This document shows positions 54,612 to 63,784 of a stretch of DNA of 64,000 nt, piece by piece; position 1 is the first letter of the stretch; each line of letters starts with the position of its first letter. Source of the stretch: Bacteroidales bacterium (GTDB lineage Bacteria; Bacteroidota; Bacteroidia; Bacteroidales; GCA-2748055). A model generated the notes under the pieces. It had not been told where the DNA came from, ran no database searches, and saw nothing but the letters and a program-made list of their open reading frames with translations. A program made the translations under genes and the position numbers. The DNA lies in contig JARGFP010000008.1 of assembly GCA_029210585.1 (NCBI GenBank), positions 62,001-126,000 of the forward strand, in the 5' to 3' direction.

Positions 54612-54773
54612 CAACCGGTAAGATAAGAACTTGCCGTTTGGGAAAACCCGTCGCCCGCATGATTCCATACTTATGCAAACTTCCCATGATCTTCTGTTAT
54701 TATCCTGATTTTTTTCTATTTTAGGATATCATAAATGCAATGGAATTCAATTAACCGCCACATCCAATAAATT

Positions 54774-56648
54774 ATGCATACCCAAAAACACACACTGTTC
54801 CTTGGTGGTGGGATCATTTTGATCTCCAGCTTGTTTTCATTTGGCATATCCGCCCAGGTTAAGGAACCGAGCAGAGCTCCGGATGCTGATGCCGTCCCAG
54901 TCTTCTTAAATGGCGAGGCACAGATAGTGGAAGCGTTCAGTGATCCGGACAAATGGATCCGGCATGACCTGTGGGTAGAGACTGAATTTGATACCGACGG
55001 TGATGGCAGACCAGACCGTATGCATGTAGCTGTCACCCGCCCCTACCAGACTGAAACCAGCGGATTGAAATTACCCGTTGTATATAATACGAGTCCGTAT
55101 TTCGCAGGCACCGCTTCAGGTTCCTCAAAATATTTCTGGAATCCAAGGCACAACCTGGGGGAACAACCTCCCGTGCGGATTCATCCCCCGGAGATAAAAA
55201 GACGCGGTGAACGTCCTGTCATCTCCCGCGGACATGTGGGTACATGGGTGCCGAGGGGCTATATCGTGGTCCACTCCTCCTCACCCGGAACCGGTCTGTC
55301 TGACGGCGCTCCCACCGTAGGTGGTGACAATGAATCGCTTGCTCCCAAGGCGGTGATCGACTGGCTCTGCGGGCGTGCCAAAGGCTATACTGAACGGGAA
55401 GGTGGTGAAGAGGATCTGCCTATTGGTCAACCGGCAAGGTGGGTATGACCGGGACATCATACAACGGGACCCTCCCGCTGGCTGCAGCAACCACCGGTGT
55501 GGAAGGACTGGAGGCCATTATTCCGGTTGCACCGAATACTTCCTATTATCATTATTACAGGTCCAACGGGCTGATCAGGCACCCGGGCGGATGGATGGGT
55601 GAAGATATCGACGTATTGTATGATTTCATTCACAGTGGTGATGAAACAAAGCGCGTGTACAATAATACCGTGGTCCGCGACAAGGAGCTTATTGAAGGAA
55701 TGGACAGGATTACCGGAGACTGGAACGAGTTCTGGGCAGGAAGGGACTACCTGCTGGACATGGAACAGATGAAAGCAGCCTTGCTGATGTCCCACGGTTT
55801 CAATGACTGGAACGTGATGCCGATCCACAGCTACAGGATCTACAGGGCTGCAAAGGAAAAAGGCATCCCGGCAAAGATATTCTACCACCAGGAAGGACAT
55901 GGCGGTCCTCCCCCGCTCTGGCTGATGAACAAGTGGTTTACGCGCTACCTGCATGGTGTTGAGAACGGGGTGGAGGACCTGCCGGATGCTTGGATCGTGC
56001 GGGAAGATGATGACAGGTCGGATCCCACACCTTATGAAGATTTTCCCAACCCGGTGTCAGAGCCAGTTGCATTCTTCCTTTCTCCCGGCGCGCCGGAGCA
56101 AGGTGCACTGACCCCTCCGCAAAGAAAGGAACCAGGGTACAGAGACGCTTACAGACAATTTCTCATTTTCCGGGTCGGCGCTTGCACAGGCAGAAATAAC
56201 GGAACATCGTCTGCTTTATGTCACAAAACCGCTCAATGACAGCGTACATATCTCAGGCCTCCCGGAAATGACCGTCAGGCTGGCCAGCAGTGAGCCCTAT
56301 GCCAACCTGTCGGTCTGGCTTGTTTCCTTGCCCTGGAATGAAGGAAGAAGGGCAAAGATCACTGACAACATCATCACACGTGGCTGGGCGGATCCGCAAA
56401 ATTACAAGTCTATCTCAGAAAGTGAGCCTTTGATCCCGGACAAATTCTACGAGGTCACCTTCAACCTGCAGCCCGATGACCAGGTGATCATGCCCGGACA
56501 ACAGATCGGACTGATGATCTTTTCCAGTGACAAGGACTTCACGCTCTGGCCCGATCCCGGCACCAGGCTGACCATCGACCTGGACGGAACGTTCATGACC
56601 CTGCCGGTTGTGGGAGGAGTGAAAGCCATCGAAAAGGCAATCAGATAA
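54774..56648 (+). pseudogene. S15 X-Pro dipeptidyl-peptidase-like hydrolase, split by two frameshifts
   Basis: Three consecutive frames together give a full-length (~625 codon) CocE/NonD/X-Pro dipeptidyl-peptidase: signal peptide and N-terminal domain (54774-55420), catalytic domain with MTGTSYNGTLP (nucleophile Ser) and GHGG (about 55421-56138), and a C-terminal jelly-roll beta domain ending at 56648. The first break is one missing base near 55418: adding one G restores EEDLAYWSTGKVG. The second is one extra base near 56138: removing it restores TETLTDNFSFSG. No other damage is visible, which suggests a very recent pseudogene or sequencing errors. Confidence 0.85.
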
Positions 56649-56669
56649 CCCTGTTTTGAAGTAATGCAA

Positions 56670-56677
56670 TATATTTG
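56670..56677 (+). promoter_or_regulatory. candidate -7 box for the M28 peptidase gene
   Basis: TATATTTG matches the -7 consensus exactly, 57 bp before the start. TTG upstream is only 11 bp away, so spacing is poor. Confidence 0.35.
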
Positions 56678-56734
56678 CATGAAAACAAGGGCATCAACCC
56701 ACCAGTAGACATCAACTTTAATCAACAAAAAACA

Positions 56735-58324
56735 ATGACGAAATACTGTATTTTCTCCGCAGTGGTGCTGTACCTTTCTGCGACACAACTGAATGCGCAA
56801 CCCGACTCCATATTCAACAGGATCATTGAAACCGGCACCACCGACAACCATACCATGGAGCACCTGGATGTACTGAGCAATCGCATCGGAGGCCGGCTGA
56901 TCGGCTCAGATGCATATGAAAATGCGGCTGTATGGGCGGCTACTAAGTTCAATGAGTGGGGTATGGAGGTCGTTTTTGATGAAGTGGGGGAACTGCCCGT
57001 GGGATTCAACCGGGGACCCTGGTTTGGTAAGCTGCTTTCGGAAAACGGGACAAACCTGCATTTTGCCACACCCTCTTATACCTCGGGAACCAGGGGAGTG
57101 CAGCGCGGACATGTGCTGATTGAGCCAAAAACAGAAGCAGAATTCGACCGTATGAAAGGTAAACTGAAGGGCGCATGGGTCCTGATCTCGGGAGAAAATG
57201 AAGGATGGCCCATCGACTGGTCGCCAACAGGCGACAGCATCAGGGATTCCATCAGGGAAGAGAACATCCGTATTTCAGAGGAAAACCGAAGGATTCGCAG
57301 GGAGAACAGTGAAAATGAGGGCAAACGCAGGTACGAAGCGCAGGAATTGCTGGAACCGATCGTCGCGCCTGCCCTTTTCTACCGGGAAATGGTCGATGCG
57401 GGCATCCTGGGGATCATACAGTCATCGAAAGTTCCCATCCGCGTCATGTACGACAGGAAAAACCTGTTTAAAATGACATTTGACTCATTGCCGCCGGTGC
57501 CCGACATCAAACTGGAGGAGCACCAATACAAGTTGATCTACCAAATGGCCAGTGAACGGCGCTATTTTCAGCTGGAATTCGATATCAGGAACCATTTCAA
57601 GATGGGGCCTGTCAAATACCACAATGTAATCGGGATTATTCCCGGGACTGAATATCCAGAGGAATATGTGATCATGGGTGGACACCTGGATGCCTATGAT
57701 GTCGCCACGGGAGGAGTGGATGACGGATCAGGTGTATCTCCCACGATGGAAGCTGCCAGGCTGATCATGGAAGCCGGGGGGAAACCGAAACGAACCATCC
57801 TCGTGGTCCTGTGGGCCGGGGAAGAGTTCGGATTGTATGGTTCCAGGAGCTGGGTTACCCGGTTTGAACAGGATCTTGACAAAGTTTCCAACATGATCAA
57901 TCGAGACGGCGGACCGACCGTTCCTGCATCCATCACTGTTTCTGAAGCCATGAAAGCGGATTTTATTCCCATCGTGGATGCCATCAACAGGATCAACCCG
58001 GAATTTCCCCTGGAGCTAAAAACCAGGGAACCGCTGGAACGTCCCAAACGTGCGTGGGGAACCGATAGCGGGCCCTTCGCTGTAAAAGGCGTCCCCACCA
58101 TTGGTTTTCAGAATGCAGATCCGCGGGGTTATGATTTTGATTACCGGGAGATCTGGCATACGGAGCGTGACCTGTACAACATGAGCATCCCCGTGTACCA
58201 GGAACATGCAGCGATCGCCACTGCCATCCTGGCTTACGGTATCGCAGATCTCGACCATTTGCTCGACCGCGAAGGGTACTATGTTGAAGAAACATCCGGA
58301 GAAAAGAAGAAAAAACAGGATTGA
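56735..58324 (+). CDS. M28-family zinc aminopeptidase, secreted
   Basis: A 529-residue secreted peptidase. The signal peptide ends near LNAQPD. A PA-like insert domain with a charged, probably helical stretch (IRDSIREENIRISEENRRI) lies at about residues 170-215. The M28 di-zinc core shows GGHLDAYD, DDGSG, AGEEFGLYG and WHTERD. It should release N-terminal amino acids from peptides. I chose the ATG at 56735 because the signal peptide starts there; the ATG at 56675 adds 20 charged residues. It would complete a peptide-degrading set with DPP IV, iminopeptidase and the S15 enzyme. Confidence 0.93.
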   Translation: MTKYCIFSAVVLYLSATQLNAQPDSIFNRIIETGTTDNHTMEHLDVLSNRIGGRLIGSDAYENAAVWAATKFNEWGMEVVFDEVGELPVGFNRGPWFGKLLSENGTNLHFATPSYTSGTRGVQRGHVLIEPKTEAEFDRMKGKLKGAWVLISGENEGWPIDWSPTGDSIRDSIREENIRISEENRRIRRENSENEGKRRYEAQELLEPIVAPALFYREMVDAGILGIIQSSKVPIRVMYDRKNLFKMTFDSLPPVPDIKLEEHQYKLIYQMASERRYFQLEFDIRNHFKMGPVKYHNVIGIIPGTEYPEEYVIMGGHLDAYDVATGGVDDGSGVSPTMEAARLIMEAGGKPKRTILVVLWAGEEFGLYGSRSWVTRFEQDLDKVSNMINRDGGPTVPASITVSEAMKADFIPIVDAINRINPEFPLELKTREPLERPKRAWGTDSGPFAVKGVPTIGFQNADPRGYDFDYREIWHTERDLYNMSIPVYQEHAAIATAILAYGIADLDHLLDREGYYVEETSGEKKKKQD

Positions 58325-58431
58325 CCAGCGGGTTTTTCGGGCTCCCTGAAGATATAATTGCAACATGATTGATGGTATATGCAGTAAAATACGGGACTGA
58401 TCACATCAGGTAAATTTTCAATCGGGTAATA

Positions 58432-58461
58432 AACGTAGTTAAAAACGTGTTTAACTACGTT
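58432..58461. terminator. perfect 12-bp inverted repeat between convergent genes
   Basis: AACGTAGTTAAA (58432-58443) and TTTAACTACGTT (58450-58461) are perfectly complementary around a 6-nt loop AACGTG. It lies between the end of the M28 gene and the end of the MotA-like gene, so a bidirectional terminator is the simplest role; only short T/A-rich flanks follow on each side. It could alternatively be a protein-binding palindrome. Confidence 0.6.
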
Positions 58462-58483
58462 GTTTATAAAGCCGGGGGTGTTG

Positions 58484-58852
58484 TTACGCGGTACCTGTTT
58501 TTCGATCTCTCAGAATGAAAATGATAATTGCCATACGGGCAATCAGGAAGGCTGTTAGTCCGGCAAGGGGACCCAGGAGTGCCATCTTTAATCCGCCAGC
58601 CATCAGGCTCGGCGTTATCTCCCCTGCTGCCGCGATTTTATCAAAGGCCAAGATCAGACCATAGGTGCGTCCCAGGTAACCCCATGCAAGAGCGAACCAT
58701 CCCAGGGATGCGATCAGTGATTTATTCCTCGGGGTTTTGTCACTTTCAAGCAATGTCCATATAAAAAGAGCAAGGATAATCAGAATCAGCAGCAGAATCG
58801 TATAGGTAATCAGTGGTCCGCCATCGTTCATTTTTTCAATAATTGATTTCAT
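58484..58852 (-). CDS. small MotA/TolQ/ExbB-like membrane protein
   Basis: A 122-residue inner-membrane protein with three hydrophobic segments: YTILLLILIILALFIWTLL, ASLGWFALAWGYLGRTYGLIL and LLGPLAGLTAFLIARMAIIIFIL. The second and third segments follow the MotA/TolQ/ExbB proton-channel pattern, with the characteristic GYLGRTYGLI...ITPSLMAGGLKMALL, but the protein is shorter than ExbB. No ExbD partner is adjacent. I used the ATG at 58852. Function is unproved; a proton-driven accessory is possible. Confidence 0.8.
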   Translation of the reverse strand: MKSIIEKMNDGGPLITYTILLLILIILALFIWTLLESDKTPRNKSLIASLGWFALAWGYLGRTYGLILAFDKIAAAGEITPSLMAGGLKMALLGPLAGLTAFLIARMAIIIFILRDRKTGTA

Positions 58853-59066
58853 GTTAATCTGGGTTTTAGGTGAATAATACATCTAAGATAATCCACCCTT
58901 CAATGCAAAATATTTTTTTACGATGAACAGTCGATCCTGCACCTGATTTTACCTTTTTTCCGATGCAAATTGTAAAATATCCCCCAATTCTGCAAAAACA
59001 GCCGCTAAAAGTGCAATTGGTCTATATTTTCGACCTGAAAGCGTTAGATTTTGTAATATTGTTCCC

Positions 59067-60131
59067 ATGAATGCGCATCGAATAAGGCGCTGTCGCACGA
59101 TCGCGATACACCTGCTGTTCTGGACGGCCGTATGGTTCCTGTATTACTACTTTTTCAGCTACAACTCAGAAGACATGGAATACGTGATCTGGTTCTCCAG
59201 CCTGCTGGTCCCCCTCACCATAGCCGTCACCTATTTTGCAGTCTATTACCTGATCCCCAATTACCTGCTGAAACAGGACTACAGCAGGTTTTCACTCTTC
59301 AGCTTTTACGTCCTGGTGGCTTCTTCCTATTTCATTGTTCTGATCATCTATGGCTGCCTTATTTTCCTGAAAAAATGGGATGCTACCAATATCCCGCCTA
59401 TGATGAAGAATTTTTTCTTTGTACTGATGCTGGTCTACCTGGTCGTGGTCATTGTCGGCTTTATAACAGTGTTGAACCATAATTTCAAAACCGACAGGAT
59501 GAACAAGGAATTGCAGAACAAAATCCTGACTGCACAGCTGCAGTTGAAAGACCAGGAATTGTATTACCTGAAGATGCAGATACATCCGCATTTCCTTTTC
59601 AATACACTGAATACGATTTACGGATTCGCCATCAGGCAATCGAAGCAGACCCCTGAGATCATCCTTCGGCTCTCCAACCTGTTGGATTACATTCTATACC
59701 AGGTCAACAAGCCTGCGGTAAGTATGAAAGAAGAGGTCCTGCACATCAGGGAATACGTTGAACTGGAGCGCATCCGCTTCCAGGAAACGCTTCGGGTTGA
59801 CATTGATACCAGTGAAATTGCAGACCAACTATTGATCCCCCCCATGTTGCTGATGCCCTTCGTGGAAAATGCATTTAAGCACGGCAGCATCCGTGACGGA
59901 TTTTTGCGGATCACCATCGTTATCGAGGTTACCGGGAACAAATTATCTTTCATGATTCGAAATACTGCTGATCCTGAAATATCCCGGGGCAAGGGGATCG
60001 GGCTGGAAAACATCAGGAAAAGACTGGATCTTCACTATGCCGACCTTTACAGGATCGACCAGGAACAAACTACATCAGAATACATTATACAACTGCAGAT
60101 CGATAACCTAATGCAAATAAAAAATGTCTGA
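59067..60131 (+). CDS. LytS-like sensor histidine kinase
   Basis: A 354-residue kinase with four N-terminal transmembrane helices (residues ~12-150) and a coiled linker. His173 lies in QIHPHFLFNTLNTIYG, the LytS/YehU (HPK8) phospho-acceptor box, and an HATPase-type C-terminal domain follows (PFVENAFKHG, GKGIGLENI). No periplasmic sensor domain is visible. It overlaps the response regulator by 8 bp and forms a LytS/LytTR two-component system. Such pairs control cell-surface or peptide-related genes in many Bacteroidota. Confidence 0.93.
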   Translation: MNAHRIRRCRTIAIHLLFWTAVWFLYYYFFSYNSEDMEYVIWFSSLLVPLTIAVTYFAVYYLIPNYLLKQDYSRFSLFSFYVLVASSYFIVLIIYGCLIFLKKWDATNIPPMMKNFFFVLMLVYLVVVIVGFITVLNHNFKTDRMNKELQNKILTAQLQLKDQELYYLKMQIHPHFLFNTLNTIYGFAIRQSKQTPEIILRLSNLLDYILYQVNKPAVSMKEEVLHIREYVELERIRFQETLRVDIDTSEIADQLLIPPMLLMPFVENAFKHGSIRDGFLRITIVIEVTGNKLSFMIRNTADPEISRGKGIGLENIRKRLDLHYADLYRIDQEQTTSEYIIQLQIDNLMQIKNV

Positions 60132-60846
60132 ACCCATTCATTGCATCATCGTCGATGATGAACCGATCGCCAGGGATATACTGAACGAACATCTTGGGAA
60201 AATTGACCGGATCAGGGTCATCGCGAGTTGCAAAAATGCATTGGAAGCGTTCAAAGCCATCAATGATTATCCGGTTGACCTTGTGTTCCTTGACATTAAT
60301 ATGCCGGAGATCGACGGTCTTGCCTTTGCCAGGTCCATGACCAGGCAGATCAAGGTAATTTTCACTACTGCATACAGGGACTATGCTGTGGATGGATTTG
60401 ATCTCAGGGCAGTGGATTACTTGCTGAAGCCGGTCTCGTTTGAAAGGCTTTTGCAATCCATTAATAAATACCTGGATGAATCGCAGGTTGAAGTTCACAG
60501 TACCAACAAGGAGCTTGTTTCAGAAAAGGACGATTCCCTCTATGTGCGGTCCGATCGCAAAATGATCAGGATCCGTTTTTCAGAGATTCTTTACCTGGAA
60601 AGTATCGGCGATTACCTGAAAATCCATTTGCAGAACAGAACCGTTGTCACAAGGGAAACAATGACTACACTGGAAGCAAAGCTGCCGGCCATGGAGTTTA
60701 TCAGGATCCACAGGTCCTTCCTGGTTGCAAAAAAGGAAATTGATTCTTTTACGGCAGAATATGTGGAACTCGGGGGGATTCAGCTCCCCGTAAGCCGCAG
60801 CTACAAGGAGGATGTACTGACCAGGTTACATGAAAAAGACCGGTAG
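60124..60846 (+). CDS. LytTR-family response regulator
   Basis: A 240-residue regulator. The receiver domain (1-120) has acidic residues at VDDEP, phospho-acceptor Asp57 in FLDINMPE, Thr in FTTAYRDYA and Lys in LLKPVS. The LytTR DNA-binding domain (~135-235) shows IRFSEILYLESIGDYLKIHL, MEFIRIHRSFLVAKKEID and LPVSRSYKEDV. It starts within the kinase gene. LytTR proteins bind paired direct repeats; I did not identify a convincing pair in the window. The adjacent leftward export genes are plausible targets. Confidence 0.95.
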   Translation: MSEPIHCIIVDDEPIARDILNEHLGKIDRIRVIASCKNALEAFKAINDYPVDLVFLDINMPEIDGLAFARSMTRQIKVIFTTAYRDYAVDGFDLRAVDYLLKPVSFERLLQSINKYLDESQVEVHSTNKELVSEKDDSLYVRSDRKMIRIRFSEILYLESIGDYLKIHLQNRTVVTRETMTTLEAKLPAMEFIRIHRSFLVAKKEIDSFTAEYVELGGIQLPVSRSYKEDVLTRLHEKDR

Positions 60847-60850
60847 GATC

Positions 60851-62365
60851 TCAGAGCAGCGTATCTTCATCTTCCAGCATCGGGTTGTCGTAGAAAATTT
60901 TGCGTTCAACCTCAAAATCGTACAACGTGAGGATCCTGATATAAAAAAATGATTCCCAGTAGTCTTCGATCGAACGTATATAGTCCCGCTTGGCAGACTC
61001 CCGTTCACTCAATGAGATTTTCAGTTCCGTGATACTGATCTCCCCGTTCTGGAACTTTTTCTGGGCGATCTTATAACCGTTTTCTGCTACCTTATCGGCC
61101 TCTTCTGCTGTTTTCAGTTGTTCTTTTAACAGGTTGAAACGTTCCACCTGGACTACGACCCTGCGATCGAAATCCTTCATATCCCTTTCCACATCGTAGA
61201 GCACCAGGTCGCGCTGCGACTCTGCCAGTTTCACCTGTGAGGCAGACCGCCCCCAGTCGAGGATCGGAACACGCACAGAAAGCTGAACGAACTGTTGCTG
61301 CTCGGGCTGCTCATAAATGCCGCCCAGTACTTCTGAAGAGTTAGACAAACCATAACTTCCACTCAACGTAGCACTCAGGCTGTTGTCCCTTTTCGCCTGT
61401 TCGAGTTCCCTTTCTGCATTGAGCAATCGTTGCTGGAAATTGATCACATCATCCTTGTTTTCCTTTGCTTCACTAAGCGCTTTCTCCGGATCAATGTAAA
61501 ACAGGGTCATCTCCAGCGGGATCATTAACTCGATTTTAGTGGATTGATCCAGGTTGATATAGGATTTCAGTTCAAAATCGGCATTCCGCAGGTCCATGTC
61601 TGCATTCCGTACAGATTTCTGTGCATTGAGCACTGCCAGCCTGATGCGGGAATAGTCGTTCTCAGAGATCGTTCCCAGCCCCCGGCGGACTTCGGCTATT
61701 TCCAGGTTATCCTGGCTGTTCTCCAGGTTGCTCCTGGCCAGCTCATAATTTGTTTGTATACGCAAATAGCTAAAAAACAGTGCCGTAGAACGGTGTGCAA
61801 TCTCCTCGATGGTCTCCAGGTAATCCCGCTGTCCCCGTTCATACTCCAGGGGAGCGGTTTTCCTGTACCACTTTGCCCAGTTGTACTGAAAAATGGGCTG
61901 ATTGATCCCGATGTAAATGGGGCTGCTAGAGAACTCCTGGTCAGCGGACAGGATATTATTGATCCCATAGACTGAAGTGGCTGCATAAATGGAGGTATTG
62001 GTCTGCGGGATGGTTTGGTTCAATGAAAGGTTTGCCGAAGCAGAAAGTCGGCGGATTCTCCGGAAATTTATACTGCCATCTTGCTGTGTAATAGGGTTAT
62101 TGGTATTCTCAAATTCTGGCAGTTTCCCTTTCAACAGCAACTGGGGCCGGAAACGTGTCTGGTAATTCCTGAACCGCCAGTAGGAATTCACATTGGTATT
62201 CTGGGCATATTTGATGGCAGATGACTGGGTAATTGCCAGGTCGATCACATTCTGAAGACTCAGCTTAAAGGCCATCGTATCTTGCTGCAGTGCCGGTTCC
62301 TGGGCAGAAACAGCTGACAGCATCCAACCTGACAATATTAAAGCAATAAAGGTCTTTGAAATCAT
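60851..62365 (-). CDS. TolC-family outer-membrane efflux protein
   Basis: A 504-residue outer-membrane channel with signal peptide MISKTFIALILSGWMLSAVSAQ and two structurally repeated helical halves. NVIDLAITQSSAIKYAQNTN resembles the TolC N-terminal repeat, and the late PILDWGRSASQVKLAESQRDL the second. It pairs with the adaptor 13 bp upstream. I used the ATG at 62365, which starts the signal peptide; an in-frame ATG at 62422 would overlap the adaptor gene. The stop lies 4 bp from the convergent LytTR stop. Confidence 0.93.
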   Translation of the reverse strand: MISKTFIALILSGWMLSAVSAQEPALQQDTMAFKLSLQNVIDLAITQSSAIKYAQNTNVNSYWRFRNYQTRFRPQLLLKGKLPEFENTNNPITQQDGSINFRRIRRLSASANLSLNQTIPQTNTSIYAATSVYGINNILSADQEFSSSPIYIGINQPIFQYNWAKWYRKTAPLEYERGQRDYLETIEEIAHRSTALFFSYLRIQTNYELARSNLENSQDNLEIAEVRRGLGTISENDYSRIRLAVLNAQKSVRNADMDLRNADFELKSYINLDQSTKIELMIPLEMTLFYIDPEKALSEAKENKDDVINFQQRLLNAERELEQAKRDNSLSATLSGSYGLSNSSEVLGGIYEQPEQQQFVQLSVRVPILDWGRSASQVKLAESQRDLVLYDVERDMKDFDRRVVVQVERFNLLKEQLKTAEEADKVAENGYKIAQKKFQNGEISITELKISLSERESAKRDYIRSIEDYWESFFYIRILTLYDFEVERKIFYDNPMLEDEDTLL

Positions 62366-62378
62366 TTCAACATCGACA

Positions 62379-63584
62379 TTAATAGATTTCCACTTTTTCC
62401 CTGTTCCTGAAGAGCGATACATCAGAAAGGATCACCTGGTCTCCTGGTTCCAGGCCGGACCGGATCTCCATATAGTCATCCCCCATTACCCCGGTGGAAA
62501 TTCTTTGTTTCAGGGCCACATTGCCTTCCACCTTGTATATATCAAAGTTGGAAGTGCGTTCAAAAGACGATCCGTATTCAACACGCAGGACGCTATCGGC
62601 CCTGGCCACAACCACATGCATGGGCACCGTCATGTTGGGCCTGAGCCTGGAATGGTTACTCTGATCCAGGTACACGTCGAATTCAACTTTTTTATCCTTG
62701 ATCGCCGGGCTCACAGTACCGATTTGCCCATCCAGTTGCTCGTCTCCGAGGTTGACAATTACTTCTGAACCTGTTCGTATATATTCTGAATGCTTGTCAT
62801 CGGCATTTGCCCGTATCTTGAAATTCGACAGGTTGGACATTTTCACCAGGAGCTTGTCCTTATTGACCTTCTCCCCCACCTGTCCGTCGAGCGACAGGAT
62901 GATCCCGGATGACGGAGCGCGTATGATCATCTTTTTCAGCAGTTCTTCCTGCTGTTCCAGGGCTTTTTCCTGGATAGCAATCTGGAGCTTGAGTCCTTCA
63001 TCTTCGGTTTCAAGTTGTTGCAACCTGATTGAATTCCGGGCACTGACCGTTTCCAGGTCTTTTTCTGCCAGCACAAGCTCCTGCTTGGTCTGTTCATAGC
63101 GTGCCGGTGAAATCCCCCCCACTTCCAGCAGTTGTTCCTGGTCTGCAAGCTCCGATTTCAGGGAAGCGATCCGTAGTTTCTTCACTTCAATATTGTAATC
63201 GAGATCCACCCGGATACTTCGTGCATTCAATTGATTTTTTCGCAGGGCGTTGCGTTTAACCTCCAGCTGGTCCTCGATCTTTTCAATTTCTTCCTGGACC
63301 GGCTGGGGGTCGAGGATAATAATGGCCTCTCCAAGTTCCACGCGGCTTCCAACGTCTTTAACAATTCTTTGTATAATGCTGGAAGCGGGACTCAGGATCA
63401 GCACCTCACTTTCCGGTTCGACGGTTCCTTCGGCTGGAATCGTGGAAACAACGGATCCTACTTCCACCTTTGAAATTACGAAATCACCTGAATTGATTTT
63501 CCCGATGGGAACATATTTAAGTATGACAAAAACAGCAGCTGCAAGAACTACCGCAATCAGCAGAATAACAATGACTTTTTTCAC
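62379..63584 (-). CDS. membrane-fusion/periplasmic adaptor protein (HlyD/MacA-like)
   Basis: A 401-residue adaptor. A single N-terminal hydrophobic anchor (VIVILLIAVVLAAAVFVILKY) is followed by the lipoyl-like first half (GTVEPESEVLI), a long coiled-coil hairpin (~residues 100-215), the second lipoyl half (IIRAPSSGIILSLDGQVGEKV) and beta-barrel and C-terminal domains. It connects an inner-membrane transporter to the TolC channel. A partial HlyD of the bacteriocin-export type lies 200 bp upstream on the same strand. The transporter itself must be beyond the right edge. Confidence 0.93.
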   Translation of the reverse strand: MKKVIVILLIAVVLAAAVFVILKYVPIGKINSGDFVISKVEVGSVVSTIPAEGTVEPESEVLILSPASSIIQRIVKDVGSRVELGEAIIILDPQPVQEEIEKIEDQLEVKRNALRKNQLNARSIRVDLDYNIEVKKLRIASLKSELADQEQLLEVGGISPARYEQTKQELVLAEKDLETVSARNSIRLQQLETEDEGLKLQIAIQEKALEQQEELLKKMIIRAPSSGIILSLDGQVGEKVNKDKLLVKMSNLSNFKIRANADDKHSEYIRTGSEVIVNLGDEQLDGQIGTVSPAIKDKKVEFDVYLDQSNHSRLRPNMTVPMHVVVARADSVLRVEYGSSFERTSNFDIYKVEGNVALKQRISTGVMGDDYMEIRSGLEPGDQVILSDVSLFRNREKVEIY

Positions 63585-63681
63585 AGATAATGAATTAGTA
63601 ATTGGTTAACGAATGATCCGCACAAAAAAACGTTCTCCGGTTGGTTTCCATCTTGCTGCAACGGTCATAAATTGCAACGAA

Positions 63682-63689
63682 CAAAATTA
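63682..63689 (-). promoter_or_regulatory. candidate -7 box for the adaptor-TolC pair
   Basis: TAATTTTG on the minus strand matches the consensus exactly, about 98 bp before the adaptor start. A TTG lies 15 bp upstream, shorter than ideal. Confidence 0.4.
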
Positions 63690-63784
63690 CATAATATTAC
63701 CCACCAAAAACAGGAAATCCACAATATTATTCCTTAATATATGTGGCTTTCCCGGGTACAATTTTAGCTGAACATGACAAAATT

